NCBI GenBank assembly: GCA_001972305.1
Contig: BDDD01000170.1
Coordinates: 202,044 to 266,043, forward strand
Reading direction: 5' to 3'
Length of the DNA: 64,000 nucleotides
DNA from: Cephalotus follicularis
Taxonomy: Eukaryota > Streptophyta > Magnoliopsida > Oxalidales > Cephalotaceae
In this document: positions 11,151-23,700 of the stretch, in pieces
How positions within the stretch are numbered: the stretch's first letter is position 1
Layout: the number at the start of each line of letters is the position of its first letter
Notes under the pieces: generated by a model
Database searches by the model: none
The model's input: only the letters and a program-made list of their open reading frames with translations
What the model was told of the DNA's origin: nothing
Translations under genes and position numbers: made by a program

Positions 11151-12287
11151 GTATGGAGTCTTTTTGAGAATAGGCCTTATTGATGTTCTATTCAAAATAT
11201 AACATGCGGTGTTTGTGGCTTCGGCCCAAAAATACTTTGGTAAATCATTTTCGCAAAGCATTGTTCTTGTCATTTCTTCCAATGTTCTATTTCTCCTTTC
11301 AACAAGTCCATTTTGTTGAGGAGTCCTAGGAGTTGAAAATTCATGTTTAAAACCATTTTTAGTGCAATAATCATAAAAAATATTATTTTCAAATTCTTTG
11401 CCATGGTCACTTCTAATTTTCAAAATTGAAAGTCCTTTTTCTTTTTGAACTATTTTACAAAAATTTGCAAAGAATGTAAAAGTTTCACTTTTGTGTGCTA
11501 AAAAATAAACCCATGTGTACCTAGTGTAGTCATCAACAATAACATAGGCATAAGATTTACCTCCTAAGCTTCTTATCTTTATTGGTCCAAAAAGATCCAT
11601 ATGGAGTAGTTCGAGTGGCCTAGAAGTTACGACAATGTTGGTAGGTTTAAAACTTGCTCTTATTTGCTTTCCTTGTTGGCAAGCATCACACAATTTATCT
11701 TTTTGAAAACTCAAATTTGGAAGACCTTTTACTAAGTCATGTTTCAAAATTTTTGCAATGGTTCTCATACTAACATGTCCAAGCCTTCTATGCCACATCC
11801 AACTATCTTCATTTAAAAAGATAAGGCATTTAACATTTTGATTTTGAAGATCATTTAAATTTATAACATAAACATTGCCTTCTCTTTGTCCAATAAACTT
11901 AGTAGCATTATTGTTGTTGTCTACAACTCTACATGATGTATCTTCAAAAATAACTCTACAATTCTTGTCAAATAATTGACTTATGCTCAAGAGATTGTGT
12001 TTGAGTCCTTTTACATACAATACATTAGAAATAGAAATATCTTTATTACCTATGGAGCCGGTTCCAACGATTTGTCATTTTGTATTGTTTCCAAAGGTTA
12101 CGTTTCCTCCGTCTTTTGGTTTCCAAGTTATAAATAGGCGTTTATCACCCGTCATATGCTTGGAGCATCCACTATCGAGGTACCAACGATTTTTCTTTGG
12201 TGACATCTACAAAACAAGAGAATTTATGTTGAAGACTTTGGTACCCAAGTTGCTTTGGGTCAGAGGGGGTTAGTAAAAAATGTTCCT
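11150..12287 (-). pseudogene. Element A pol: protease, GAG-pre-integrase and integrase
   Basis: The aspartic protease motif YLDSGCSKHMTGD is read at about 12150-12190, followed by FGNNTK and an in-frame TGA where the family normally has glycine. The next segment is open from about 12020. GAG-pre-integrase zinc residues are in WHRRLGHVSMRT and LCDACQQGK. The integrase core shows LLHMDLFGPI, IRSDHGKEFENN and PQQNGLVERRNRTL, which supply the D, D and E residues. The frame is lost after TPYELWKERK near 11150. The role in the active family is proviral DNA integration. Confidence 0.9.
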
Positions 12288-13353
12288 TTAGGAACCCATA
12301 TAGTTCTTTTTTTTTAACAATTTATTTTTCAATAACAAATTTCTCTTGTGCATGTCATTTCTTTTACGATAGCAAGTGTGTGTAGTGTGGCCATATCTAT
12401 TGCAATAATTACAAGTTATGATAGATGAGATCCTTTGATTTTCCTTCTTTTCAAAAAATTTTTGAAAATGTTTAACATTGTTCATCTCATCATAACTTAG
12501 GCCAGCCTTGTCAAAAACACATCTTTGAAGACCTAAGAGTTTATCAAGTTTTTCACTACTATTTGAAAATTTTGAGAAAGTCCTCTTAAGAGCATCAATT
12601 TCAACTTTTAGAGTCTCATTTTCCTTTTCTAAAGAAATAGTCTTATCATCTAACGACTTATTAGATAGACATTCTATTTCTTGTTTTAAACTAACATTTT
12701 CTCTATTAAGTGCTTTAATCGTCTTTTTAAGGGAAGTGTTTTCTAAACTAAATTTCTCAAGTAGTTCAAGAAGTTCACTTACCTCATTCTCATCTTCATC
12801 TTCATCTTCATCTTTATCACTATCGTTGATTGCCATCAATGCTATTTGTGCTACTTCTTGGTCTTCTTCTTCTTCGGAGCTTGATTCATCACTATCCGAC
12901 CATGTAGCAAGCATAGCTTTCTTCTTTTTGATAGTATCTTTGGCTTTCTTCAATCTTGGGCATTCACTCTTGTAATGTCCGGGTTTATTGCATTCGAAAC
13001 AAATTATCTCTTCCTTCTTTGTTTCGGATTTTGAAGGTAAAGCCTTCTTGAAGTGTTTGTTCCCAAACTTTTTCTTTGCTAGGTACTTCTTGAATCTTCT
13101 TGTGATCAAAGCCATTTCATCGTCACTGTCTTCTTCACTTGAGTCCGTTGTGGAAGACTTAAATGCAATGACTTTCTTTTTCTTTTTATCTTGTTCTTCA
13201 TCATCCTCATGGTTTTTGATGGTCATTTCATGTGTCATGAGTGATCCAAGAAGTTCTTCAAGCGCCAAGTTTCCAATGACTATAGTTGTTTCCATCGAAA
13301 AATGGAGGCTTTGAGATTGACATGCTTTCCTTGTTTGACATTTTCAATTCCAT
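12288..13353 (-). pseudogene. Element A gag with internal deletion of the UBN2-like domain
   Basis: Translation would start at ATG 13353 (MELKMSNKES...) and reads PPFFDGNNYSHWK, the usual start of copia Gag. The sequence then jumps out of frame to LEELLGSLMTHEM, which in element B lies about 170 codons further on. The UBN2-like capsid domain is therefore missing. The remaining frame (stop at 12288) has a Lys/Ser/Asp-rich stretch, a first CCHC knuckle CFECNKPGHYKSEC, a very acidic segment, a long coiled coil of Leu/Glu heptads, and a second CCHC knuckle CNYCNRYGHTTHTC. This copy could spread only with proteins supplied by other elements. Confidence 0.88.
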
Positions 13354-13398
13354 GAAGGATCTTTGTAATCTCTAACAATTAAGAAATAAGATTAACCT

Positions 13399-13409
13399 CT
13401 CTGATACCA
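13399..13409 (-). promoter_or_regulatory. Primer-binding site of element A
   Basis: The minus strand reads TGGTATCAGAG two bases inside the LTR, complementary to the 3' end of plant initiator methionine tRNA, the usual copia primer. The twelfth base differs from the common TGGTATCAGAGC. Confidence 0.9.
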
Positions 13410-13940
13410 ATTGAAATAAACACTCTTGCAATATACAAGAGGGGGGGTGAATTGAATATTGATGTAAATATCGAGAATTCAAAAACTTTAAATTTAAAGA
13501 GTGAAGGGAAAGAAAAACGTCTCCAAATTTAGAGTGGTTCGGCTAACTCTTGCCTACATCGACTTTTCCCAAGGGAGCTCCTTGAGTTTCCACTATCTCA
13601 AATTGATTAAGGTAGCAATTCGTTACACCTTACAATTTCGTGATTGACCTCAATCACAAGACCTTGACCTCAAGACCTTAGAGGATTTCCTCTTTTACAA
13701 GTAATTTGTGAAAGTGTTTACAAGATAACCTCTCAAATAGGTTTGATATGGCTAATACAGATCACAATGTGAAACACTCAGAAAAACTCAAAAGATAAAG
13801 CTTAGAAGCTTTTTAGAACACTATAGAGCACATTGAGCTTTTTGGCAATAGAATGCTTGAATATGATATCTCTCTTGATGTTGTGTAATTCTTGTTGAAT
13901 TGATGTAGTTCAGTATATTCTTCTGAGGTTTGAGTCTTCC

Positions 13941-13947
13941 TTTTATA
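13941..13947 (-). promoter_or_regulatory. TATA box in the 5' LTR of element A
   Basis: The minus strand reads CCTATAAAAGGAAGAC about 750 bp into the LTR. By position this should set the start of the element's genomic RNA. Confidence 0.65.
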
Positions 13948-14039
13948 GGCAGAAAAGATTTGTAGCCGTTGCATAATTCATGGAAGCTTTTGATTTTAAA
14001 ATGTGTTGATGTAACTTTGGATTTTGTCTCTGCTGACAT

Positions 14040-14585
14040 AAAGACGTCGATGTCTTTAGAAAGGCATCGATGTCTTTGATAGATGTTAGCCGTTGGAAGT
14101 GCGTTTACTAGCCGTTCCATGTTTCCCCGGTGAATCCATTTAAAAAGACGTCGATGTCTTTTTTAAAGGCGTCGATGTCTTTGCTGGGAATATCTCCAGG
14201 CATTTGAATCTTTGAGCATCACATCGACTTCTTCTATAGGGGTCGATGTCTTTTCTGGGTTTTCCAGATTGGTCTAGAAAGACGTCGATGTCTATAGAAA
14301 GGGATCGACTTCTTTGCATGGACGTCGATGTCTTCATGAACAAGCATCGATGTCATCACTCTAAATTGTCCTGTAACTTTGGCACCTCAAGACGTCGATG
14401 TCTTCTTGATAGGGATCGATGTTTTCTGTACGGACGTCGATGTCTTTACTTGTAGGGATCCATGTCTTCACTGAAATTTGACCTGTAACTTCTGGCACTA
14501 AAGACGTCGATGTCTTCTTTAAAGGGATCGATGTCTTTTGTACGGACGTCGATGCCTTTTGCTTGAAGGTCGATGTCTTTGCCCT
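14040..14585. repeat. TCGA-core palindrome cluster in the 5' LTR of element A
   Basis: This is the counterpart of the cluster at 5970-6515, with the same spacing and the same 111-bp repeats (starting near 14279, 14390 and 14501). A few motifs differ between the two LTRs, for example GGGATCCATGTC here for GGGATCGATGTC there. Confidence 0.85.
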
Positions 14586-14697
14586 GCAGATGAGTTTTTT
14601 CCTTTTGTACAACTTTGTAATATCTTGCACATAAAGTAAACTTGTTAAATGCAAATGTGTTATCATCAAAACTAGGATTGAGACTAAATCGTCAACA

Positions 14698-14702
14698 GGA
14701 AG
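14698..14702. repeat. Right target-site duplication of element A (GGAAG)
   Basis: GGAAG follows the LTR end TCAACA and continues into satellite text GACAAATGACC. It matches 5336-5340. Confidence 0.93.
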
Positions 14703-17700
14703 GACAAATGACCTTAATATGTGCCAAGGGTGAAGTGTTTGAGTTAAGTAATGGTCAAATTACCATCCTAAGTGCCCAAGATGAAACTCTTGGCTTCCGG
14801 GAGGTCAAATTCCCTTCTTATTTGCCGTGGTAAAGAGTTAGACTTAAGGAATGCTTAAATTGCCTTCCTAAGTGCAAAAAATGAGGACATGGCTTCTAGA
14901 AGGCTATATAACCTTCTTTTGTGCCAAGGGTGAACTGTTTGACTGAATGAAAGCATAAATTGACTTTCTAGACAACAAACATGAGTCCTTTGTCCTCTAC
15001 TCAATGAAATGACTTATATGGGCCACGGTTTAAGTGTTTCACTTAACGAAGGCACATATTACCTTCCTATGTGAAAAACATAAGGACATTGGCTCCTAAA
15101 ATTCCAAAAGACCTTCATATGTGCCAACGTTGAAGTGTGTGAGCTAAGGAATGGTCAAATTACCATCCTAAGTGCCAAACACGAGGCTCTGGGCTTCTGG
15201 GAGGTTAAATGCTCTTCTTATATTCCTTGGGAAAGAGTTTGGCTTAAGAAATGGTTAAATTGCATTCCTAAGTGCAAAAAATTAGGCCATGGCTTCCAGA
15301 AGGCTAAGTGACCTTCTTGTGTGCAAGGGCTAATTGTTTGACTAAATGAAGGCATAAATTGACTTTCTAGACACCAAAGATGAGTAATTTGGTCACTAGC
15401 AGTCCAAATCACTTATATGTTCCAAGGTTTAAGTGTTTGATTTAACGCAAGCACATATTTCCTTCCTAAGTGCAATAGATAAGGACCTTGGCTCTTGGAA
15501 GGCAAATGACCTTCATATGTTCCAAGGGTGAAGTTTTTGAGTTAAGGAATTGTCAAATTGCCATCCTAGGTGCCAAACATGAGGCTCTTGGCCTCCGGGA
15601 GGCCAAATGCCATTCTTATGTGCCTTGGTAAAGTATTCGACTGAAGAAATGCTTAAATTCCCTTCCTAAGTGCCAAAAATGAGGCCATGGCTTCCATAAC
15701 GCCAAACGACCTTCTTATGTGCCAAGGGTGAACTGTTTGACCGAATGAAAGCTTCAATTGACTTTATACACAACAAAGATGAGTCCTTTGGTCTCTAGTA
15801 GGCCAAATCACTTATTTGTGCCACGGTTTTAGTGTTTGACTTAACGAAGGCACATATTTACTTCCTAAGTGCAAAACATAAGGACTTTGGTTCTTGGAAG
15901 GCCAAGTGACTTTCATATTTGCCAAGGGTGAAGTGTTTGAGCTAAGGAATAGCCAAATTGCCAACATAAGTGCCAAACTTTAAGCTCTAGGCATCCGAGA
16001 GGGAAAATGCCTTTCTTATGTTCCTTGGTAAAGAGTTTGACTTAAGAAATTCTTAAATTACCTTCCTAAGTGCCACAAATGAGGCCATGGCTACCAGAAA
16101 GCTAAATGACCTTCTTGTTTGCCAAGGGTGAATTGTTTGACTGAATGAAGGATTAAATTGACTTTCTAGACACCAAAGATGAGTCATTTGGTCTCTACCA
16201 GGCCAAATCACTTATATGTGCCATGGTGTAAGTGTTTGACTAAGCGAAGGCACCTATTTACTTCCTAAGAGCAAAACATTAGGACCTTGGCTCCTGGAAG
16301 GCCAAATGACTTTCATATGTGCCAAGGGTGAAGTGTTTGAGTTAAGAAATGGTAAAATTGCCATCCTAAGTGCAAAAAATAAGGACCTTGGCTCCTTGAA
16401 GGCCAAATGACTTCTATATGTGTCAAGGGGGAAGTGTTTCAGTGTAGGAATGGTCAAATTTCCATCAAAAGCGCCAAACATGAGGCTTTTTATTTTCGGG
16501 AGGCCAAATTACCTTCTTATGTGCCTTTCTAAGGAGTTTGACTTAAAAAATGCTTAAATTGCCTCCCTAAGTGCCAAAAATTAGGTTATGGCTTCCAGAA
16601 GGCTAAATGACCTTCTTATGTGCCAATAGTGAAGTGTTTGACTGAATGAAGGCTTAAATTCACTTTCTAGACACCAAACATGAGTCCTTCAACCTCTAGT
16701 CGGCAAAATCACTTAAATGTGCCATGGTTTAAGTGTTTGACTTAACAAATGCACATATTATGTTCCTAAGTGCAAAACATAAGGGCCTCAGCTCCAGGAA
16801 GTACAAATGACCTTCATATGTGCCAAGGGTGAAGTATAAATGCCTAAATTGCCTTCCTAAGTGTAAAAAAGGAGGACATGGCTTCTATAAGGCTAAATAA
16901 CCTTCTTTTGTGCTAAGGGTGAACTGTTTGACTGAATGAAATCTTAAATTGACTTTCTAGACACCAAACATGAGTCCTTTGGCCTCTACTCGATGAAATC
17001 ACTTATATGTGCCACGGTTTAAGTGTTTGACTTGACTACGGCACATATTACCTTCCTAAGTGAAAAACATAAGGGCATTGGCTCCTAGAATGTCAAATGA
17101 CCTTCATATGTGCCAATGGTGAAGTCTGTGAGTTAAAGAATGGTCAAATTTCCATCCTAAGTGCCAAACACGAGGCTCTAGGCTTTTGGGAGATCAAATG
17201 GCCTTCTTATATTCCTTGGTAAAGATTTTGGCTTTAGAAGTGGTTAAATTACGTTCCTAAGTGCAAAAAATTAGGCCATGGCTCCCAGAAGGCTAAGTGA
17301 CCTTCTTGTATGCAAGGGTGAATTATTTGACTAAATGAACACTTAAATTGACTTTCTAGACACCAAAGATGAGTCATTTGGTCACCAGTAGTTCAAATCA
17401 CTTATATGTGCCAAGGTTTAAGTGTTTGAGTTAACGCAAGCACATATTTCCTTCCTAAGTGCAAAACATAAGGATCTTGGCTCCTAGAAGGCAAATGACC
17501 TTCATATGTTCCAAGGGTGAAGTTTTTGAGTTAAGGAATTGTGAAATTGCCATCCTAAGTGCCAAACATGAGGCTCTTGGCCTCCAGGAGGGCAAATGCC
17601 CTTCCTACGTGCCTTGGTAAAGTGTTTGACTGAAGAAATGATTAAATTCCCTTCCTAAGTGCCAAAAATGAGGCCATGGCTTCCAGGAGGCCATGGCTTC

Positions 17701-20700
17701 CAGAAGGCCAAATGACCTTCTTATGTGCCACGAGTGAATTAATTGATCGAATGAAAACTTCAATTGACTTTCTACACAACATAGATGAGTCCTTTGGTCT
17801 CTAGTAGGCCAACTCACTTATATGTGCGACGGTTTAAGTGTTTGACTTAACGAAGGCACATATTTCCTTCCTTAGTGCAAAACATAAGGACCATGGTTCT
17901 TGGAAGGCCAAGTGACTTTCATATTTGCCAAGGGTGAAGCATTTGAGCTAAGGAATAGTCAAATTTCCAATCTAGGTGCCAAACTTGAAGCTCTAGGCAT
18001 CCAGGAGGGAAAATTCCTTTCTTATGTGCCTTGGTAAAGAGTTTGATATAAGAAATTCTTAAATTACCTTCCTAAGTGCCAAAAATGAGGCCATGGATAC
18101 CAAACAGCTAAATGACCTTCTTGTGTGCCAAGGCTGAACTGTTTGACTGAATGAAGGCTTAAATTGACTTTCTAGACACCAAAGATGAGTCATGATGAGG
18201 CTCTTGGCTTCCGGGAGGTCAAATTCCCTTCTTATCTGACTTGGTAAAGAGGTCGACTTAAGAAATTTTTAAATTGCCTTCCTAAGTGTAAAAAATGAGG
18301 ACATGGCTTCTATAAGGCTAAATAACGTTCTTTTGTGCCAAGGGTGAACTGTTTGACTGAATGAAAGCTTAAATTTACTTTCTAGACAACAAACATGAGT
18401 CCTTTGGCCTCTAGTCTATGAAATCACTTATATGTGCTCTAAGTGTTTGGCTTAACGAAGGCACATATTACCTTCCTAAGTGCAAAACGTAAGGACATTG
18501 GCTCCTCGAATGCCAAATAACCTTCATATGTGCCAATGGTGAAGTGTGTGAGTTAAGGAATGGTCAAATTGCAATCCTAAGTGCCAAACACGAGGCTCTA
18601 GGATTTTGGGAGATCAAATGGCCTTCTTATATTCCTTGGTAAAGAGTTTGGCTTAAGAAATGGTTATATTACGTTCCTAAGTGCAAAAAATTAGGCCATG
18701 GCTTCCAGAAGGCTAAGTGACCTTCTTGTGTGCAAGGGTGAATGGTTTGACTAAATGAACGCTTAAATTGACTTTCTAGACACCAAAGATGAGTCATTTG
18801 GTCACCAGCAGTCCAAATCACTTATATGTGCCAAGGTTTAAGTGTTTGATTTAACGCAAGCACATATTTCCTTCCTAAGTGCAAAACATAAGTACCTTGG
18901 CTCCTAGAAGGCAAATGACCTTCATATGTTCCAAGCATGACGTTTTTGAGTTAAGGAATTGTGAAATTGCCATCCTAAGTGCCAAACATGAGGCTCTTGG
19001 CCTCCGGGAGGCCAAATGCCCTTCTTATGTCCCTTGGAAAAGTGTTTGACTTAAGAAATGCTTAAATTCCCTACCTAAGTGCCAAAAATGAGGCTATGGA
19101 TTCCAGGAGGCCATGGCTTCCAGAAGGCCAAACGACCTTCTTATATGCCAAGGGTGAACTAATTGACTGAATGAAAGCTTCAATTGACTTTCTACACAAC
19201 ATAGATGAGTCCTTTGGTCTCTAGTAGGCCAACTCACTTATATGTGCAACGGTTTAAGTGGTTGACTTAACAAAGGCACGTATTTCCTTCCTTAGTGCAT
19301 AAGGACCATGGTTCTTGGAAGGCCAAGTGACTTTCATATTTGCCAAGGGTGAAGCGTTTGAGCTAACGAATAGTCAAATTTCCAACCTAGGTGCCAAACA
19401 TGAAGCTCTAGGAATCCGGGAGGGCAAATGCCTTTCTTATGTGCCTTGGTAAAGAGTTTGATATAAGAAATTCTTAAATTACCTTCCTAAGTGCCAAAAA
19501 TGAGGCCATGGATACCAGAGAGCTAAATGACCTTCTTGTGTGCCAAGGGTGAAGTGTTTGACTGAATGAAGGCTTACATTGACTTTCTAGACACCAAAGA
19601 TGAGTCATTTGGTCTCTAGCAGGACAAATCATTTAAATGTGCCACAGTTTAAGTGTTTGACATAACGAAGGCACCTATTTCCTTCCAAGAGCAAAACATT
19701 AGGTCCTTGGCTCCTGGAAGGCCAAATGAATTTCATATGGGCCAAGGGTGAAGTGTTTGAGTTAAGGAATGGTAAAATTGCCAGCCTAAGTGCAAAACAT
19801 AAGGACCCTGGCTGCTTGAAGGCCAAATGACTTTGATATGTGTCAAGGGGGAAGTGTTTCAGTGTAGGAATGGCCAAATTTCCATCAAAAGTGCTAAACA
19901 TGAGGGTCTTAGCTTCCGGGAGGCCAAATGCCCTTCTTATGTGCCTTTCTTAGGAGTTTGACTTACGAAATGCTTAAATTGCCTTCCTAAGTGCCAAAAA
20001 TGAGGTCGTGGCTTCCAGAAGGCTAAATGACCTTCTTATATGCCAATAGTGAAGTGTTTGTCTGAATGAAGGCTTAAATTGACTTTCTAGACAGAAAACA
20101 TGACTCCTTCGACCTCTAGTCGGCGAAATAACTTAAATGTTCCACGGTTTAAGTGTTTGACTTAACGAAGGCACATATTACGTTCCTAAGTGCAAAACAT
20201 AAGGGCCTTGGCTCCAGGAAGTACAAATGGCCTTCATATGCGCCAAGGGTGAAGTATTTGAGTTAAGTAATGGTCAAATTGTCATCCTAAGTGCCAAAGA
20301 TGAGGCTCTTGGCTTCCGAGAGGTCAAATTACCTTCTTATTTGACTTGGTGAAGAGGACGACTTAAGAAATTCTTAAATTGCCTTCCTAAGTGCAAAAAA
20401 TGAGGGCATGGCTTCTATAAGGCTAAATAATGTTCTTTTGTGCCAAGGGTGAACTGTTGGACTGAATGAAAGCTTAAATTTACTTTGTAGACAACAAACA
20501 TGAGTCCTCTGGCCTCTAGTCGATGAAATCACTTATATGTGCCATGGTCTAAGTGTTTGACTTAACGAAGGCACATATTAGCTTCCTAAGTGCAAAACAT
20601 AAGGACATTGGTTCCTAGAATGCCAAATGACCTTCATATGTGTCAACAGTGAAGTGTGTGAGTTAAGGAATGGTCAAATTGCCATCCTAAGTACCAAACA

Positions 20701-23700
20701 CGAGGCTCTAGGCTTCTGGGAGATCAAATGGCCTTCTTATATTCCTTGGTAAAGAGTTTTGCTTAAGAAATGGTTAAATTACGTTCCTAAGTGCAAAAAA
20801 TTAGGCCATGGCTTCCAGAAGTCTAAGTGACCTTCTTGTGTGCAAGGTTGAATGGTTTGACTAAATGAACGCTTAAATTGATTTTCTAGACACCAAAGAT
20901 GAGTCATTTGGTCACCAGTAGTCCAAATCACTTATATGTGCCAAGGTTTAAGTGTTTGATTTAACGCAAGCACATATTTCCTTCCTAAGTGCAAAACATA
21001 AGGACCTTGGCTACTAGAAGGCAAATGACCTTCATATGTTCCAAGGGTGAAGTTTTTGAGTTAAGGAATATTGAAATTGCCATCCTAAGTGCCAAACATG
21101 AGGCTCTTGGCCTTCGAGAGGCCAAATTCCATTCTTATGTGCCTTAGTAAAGTGTCTGACTGAAGAATTGTTTAAATTCCATTCCTAAGTGCCAAAAATG
21201 AGGCTATGGCTTCAACGAGGCCATGGCATCCAAGAGGCCATGGCTTCTAGAAGGCCAAACGACCTTCTTATGTGCCAAGGGTGAACTAATTGACCGAAAG
21301 AAAGCTTCAATTGACTTTCTACACAACGAAGATGAGTCCTTTGGTCTCTAGTAGGCCAACTCACTTATATGTGCGACGATTTAAGTGTTTGACTTAACGA
21401 TGGCACATATTTCCTTCCTAAGAGCAAAACATAAGGACCATGGTTCTTGGAAGGACAAGTGACTTTCATATTTGCCAAGGGTGAAGTGTTTGAGCTCAGG
21501 AATAGTCAAATTGCCAACCTAGGTGCCAAACATGAAGCTCTAGGAATCCGGGAGGGCAAATGTCTTTCTTATGTGTCTTGGTAAAGAGTTTGACATAAGA
21601 AATTCTTAAATTACCTTCCTAAGTGCCATATATGAGGCCATGGCTACCAGAAATCTAAATGACCTTCTTGTGTGCCAAGGGTGAAGTGTTTGACTGAATG
21701 AAGGCTTAAATTGAGTTTCTAGACACCAAAGATGAGTCATTTGGTCTCTAGCATGCCAAATCACTTATATGTGCCACGGTTTAAGTGTTTTACATAACGA
21801 AGGCACCTATTTCCTTCCAAGAGCAAAACATTAGGACCTTGGCTCCTGAAAGGCCAAATGAATTTCATATGTGCCAAGGGTGAAGTGTTTGAGTTAAGGA
21901 ATGGTAAAAGTGCTAGCCTAGGTGAAAAACATAAGGACCTAGGCTCCTTGAAGGCCAAACGACTTTAATATGTGTCAAGGAGGAAGTGTTGCAGTGTAGG
22001 AATGGGCAAATTTCAATCAAAAGTGCTAAACATGATGCTCTTGGCTTCCGGGAGGCCAAATGCCCTTCTTATGTGCCTTTCTAAGGAGTTTGACTTACGA
22101 AATGCTTAAATTGCCTTCCTAAGTGCCAAAAATGAGGTCGTGGCTTCCAGAAGGCTAAATGACCTTCTTATGTACCAATAGTAATGTGTTTGACTGAATG
22201 AAGGTTTAAATTGACTTTCTAGACACCAAACATGAGTCCTTCGACCTCTAGTTGGCGAAATCACTTAAATGTGCCACGGTTTAAGTGTTTGACTTAACGA
22301 AGGCACATATTACATTCCTAAGTGCAAAACATAAGGACCTTGGCCCCAGGAAGGACAAATGACCTTCATATGTGCCAAGGGTGAAGTGTTTGAGTTGAGT
22401 AATGGTCAAATTACCATCCTAAGTGCCAAAAATGAGGCTCTTGGCTTCCGGGAGGTCAAATTCCCTTCTTATTTGCCTTGGTAAAGAGTTTGACTTAAGA
22501 AATGCTTAAATTGCCTTCCTAAGTGCAAAAAATGAGGACATGGCTTCTAGAAGGCTAAATAACCTTCTTTTGTGCCAAGGGTGAACTGTTTGACTGAATG
22601 AAAGCTTAAATTGACTTTCTAGACAACAAACATGAGTCCTTTGTCCTATAGTCGATGAAATCACTTATATGTGCCACGGTTTAAGTGTTTCATTTAACGA
22701 AGGCACATATTACCTTCCTAAGTGCGAAACATAAGGACATTGGCTCCTAGAATGCCAAATGACCTTCATATGTGCCAACGGTGACGTGTGTGAGTTAAGG
22801 AATTTCCAAATTGCAATCGTAAGTGCCAAACACGAGGCTCTGGGCTTCTGGGAGGTCAAATGCTCTTCTTATGTTCCCTGGTAAAGAGTTTGGCTTAAGA
22901 AATGGTTAAATTGCATTCCTAAGTGCCAAAAATTAGGCCATGGCTTCCAGAAGGCTAAGTGACCTTCTTGTGTGCAAGGGAGAATTGTTTGACTAAATGA
23001 AGGATTAAATTGACTTTCTAGACACCAAAGTTGAGTCATTTGGTCACCAGCAGTCCAAATCACTTATATGTGCCAATGTTTAACTGTTTGATTTAACGCA
23101 AGCAGATATTTCCTTCCTAAGTGTAAAACATAAGGACCTTAGCTCCTGGAAGGCAAATGACCTTCATATGTTCCAAGGGTGAAGTTTTTGAGTTAAGGAA
23201 TTGTCAAATTTCCATCCTAAGTACCAAATATGTATCTCTAGTTTTCCGGGAGGGCAAATGCCTTTCTTATGTGCCTTGGTAAAAAGTTTGACATAAGAAA
23301 TTCTTAAATTACCTTCCTAAGTGCAAAAAATGAGCCCATAGCTTCCATAAAGCTAAATGACCTTCTTGTGTGCCTAGGGTGAAGTGTTTGATTGAATCAA
23401 GGCTTAAATTGAATTTCTAGACACCAAAGATGAGTCCTTTCATCTCTAGCAGGCCAAATCACTTATATGTTCCACAGTTTAAGTGTTTGACTTAACGAAG
23501 GCACATGTTTCCTTCCTAAGAGCAAAACATTAGGTCCTTGGCTCCTGGAAGGCCAAATGACTTTCATATGTGCCAAGGGTGAACTGTTTGAGTTAAGGAA
23601 TGGTCAAATTGCCATCCTAAGTGAAAAACATAAGGACCTCAGGTCCTTGAAGGCCAAATGACTATCATATGTGTCAAGGGTGAAGTGTTTCAGTTTAGGA

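Larger units (their letters stand above)
5341..14697 (-). mobile_element. Element A: complete but defective SIRE/Maximus-type Ty1/copia retrotransposon
   Basis: Two 1286-bp LTRs flank a minus-strand interior in the order primer-binding site, gag, protease, integrase, reverse transcriptase, RNase H, third ORF, polypurine tract. The termini in the sense direction are TGTTGAC...TTTCA and a 5-bp target duplication is present. The copia order (integrase before reverse transcriptase), two CCHC knuckles separated by a long coiled coil in gag, the initiator-Met-tRNA primer site and an extra ORF after pol all fit the SIRE/Maximus lineage. Gag lacks most of its UBN2-like domain and pol has frameshifts and a stop, so the copy cannot make its own proteins. 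The two LTRs differ by a few percent by eye (denser near the sense 3' end), so it is not a very recent insertion. Confidence 0.95.
13412..14697 (-). repeat. Element A 5' LTR (sense orientation)
   Basis: It is the same 1286-bp length as the copy at 5341-6626 and differs from it by scattered substitutions and small compensating indels. In the sense direction it starts TGTTGACG at 14697 and ends TTTCA at 13412. In position it is the element's own promoter. Confidence 0.95.

Noticed and set aside
12736-13314. Plus-strand Ser-rich open frames opposite gag
   Set aside because: They are the complement of the acidic Glu/Asp codons of gag; no domain.
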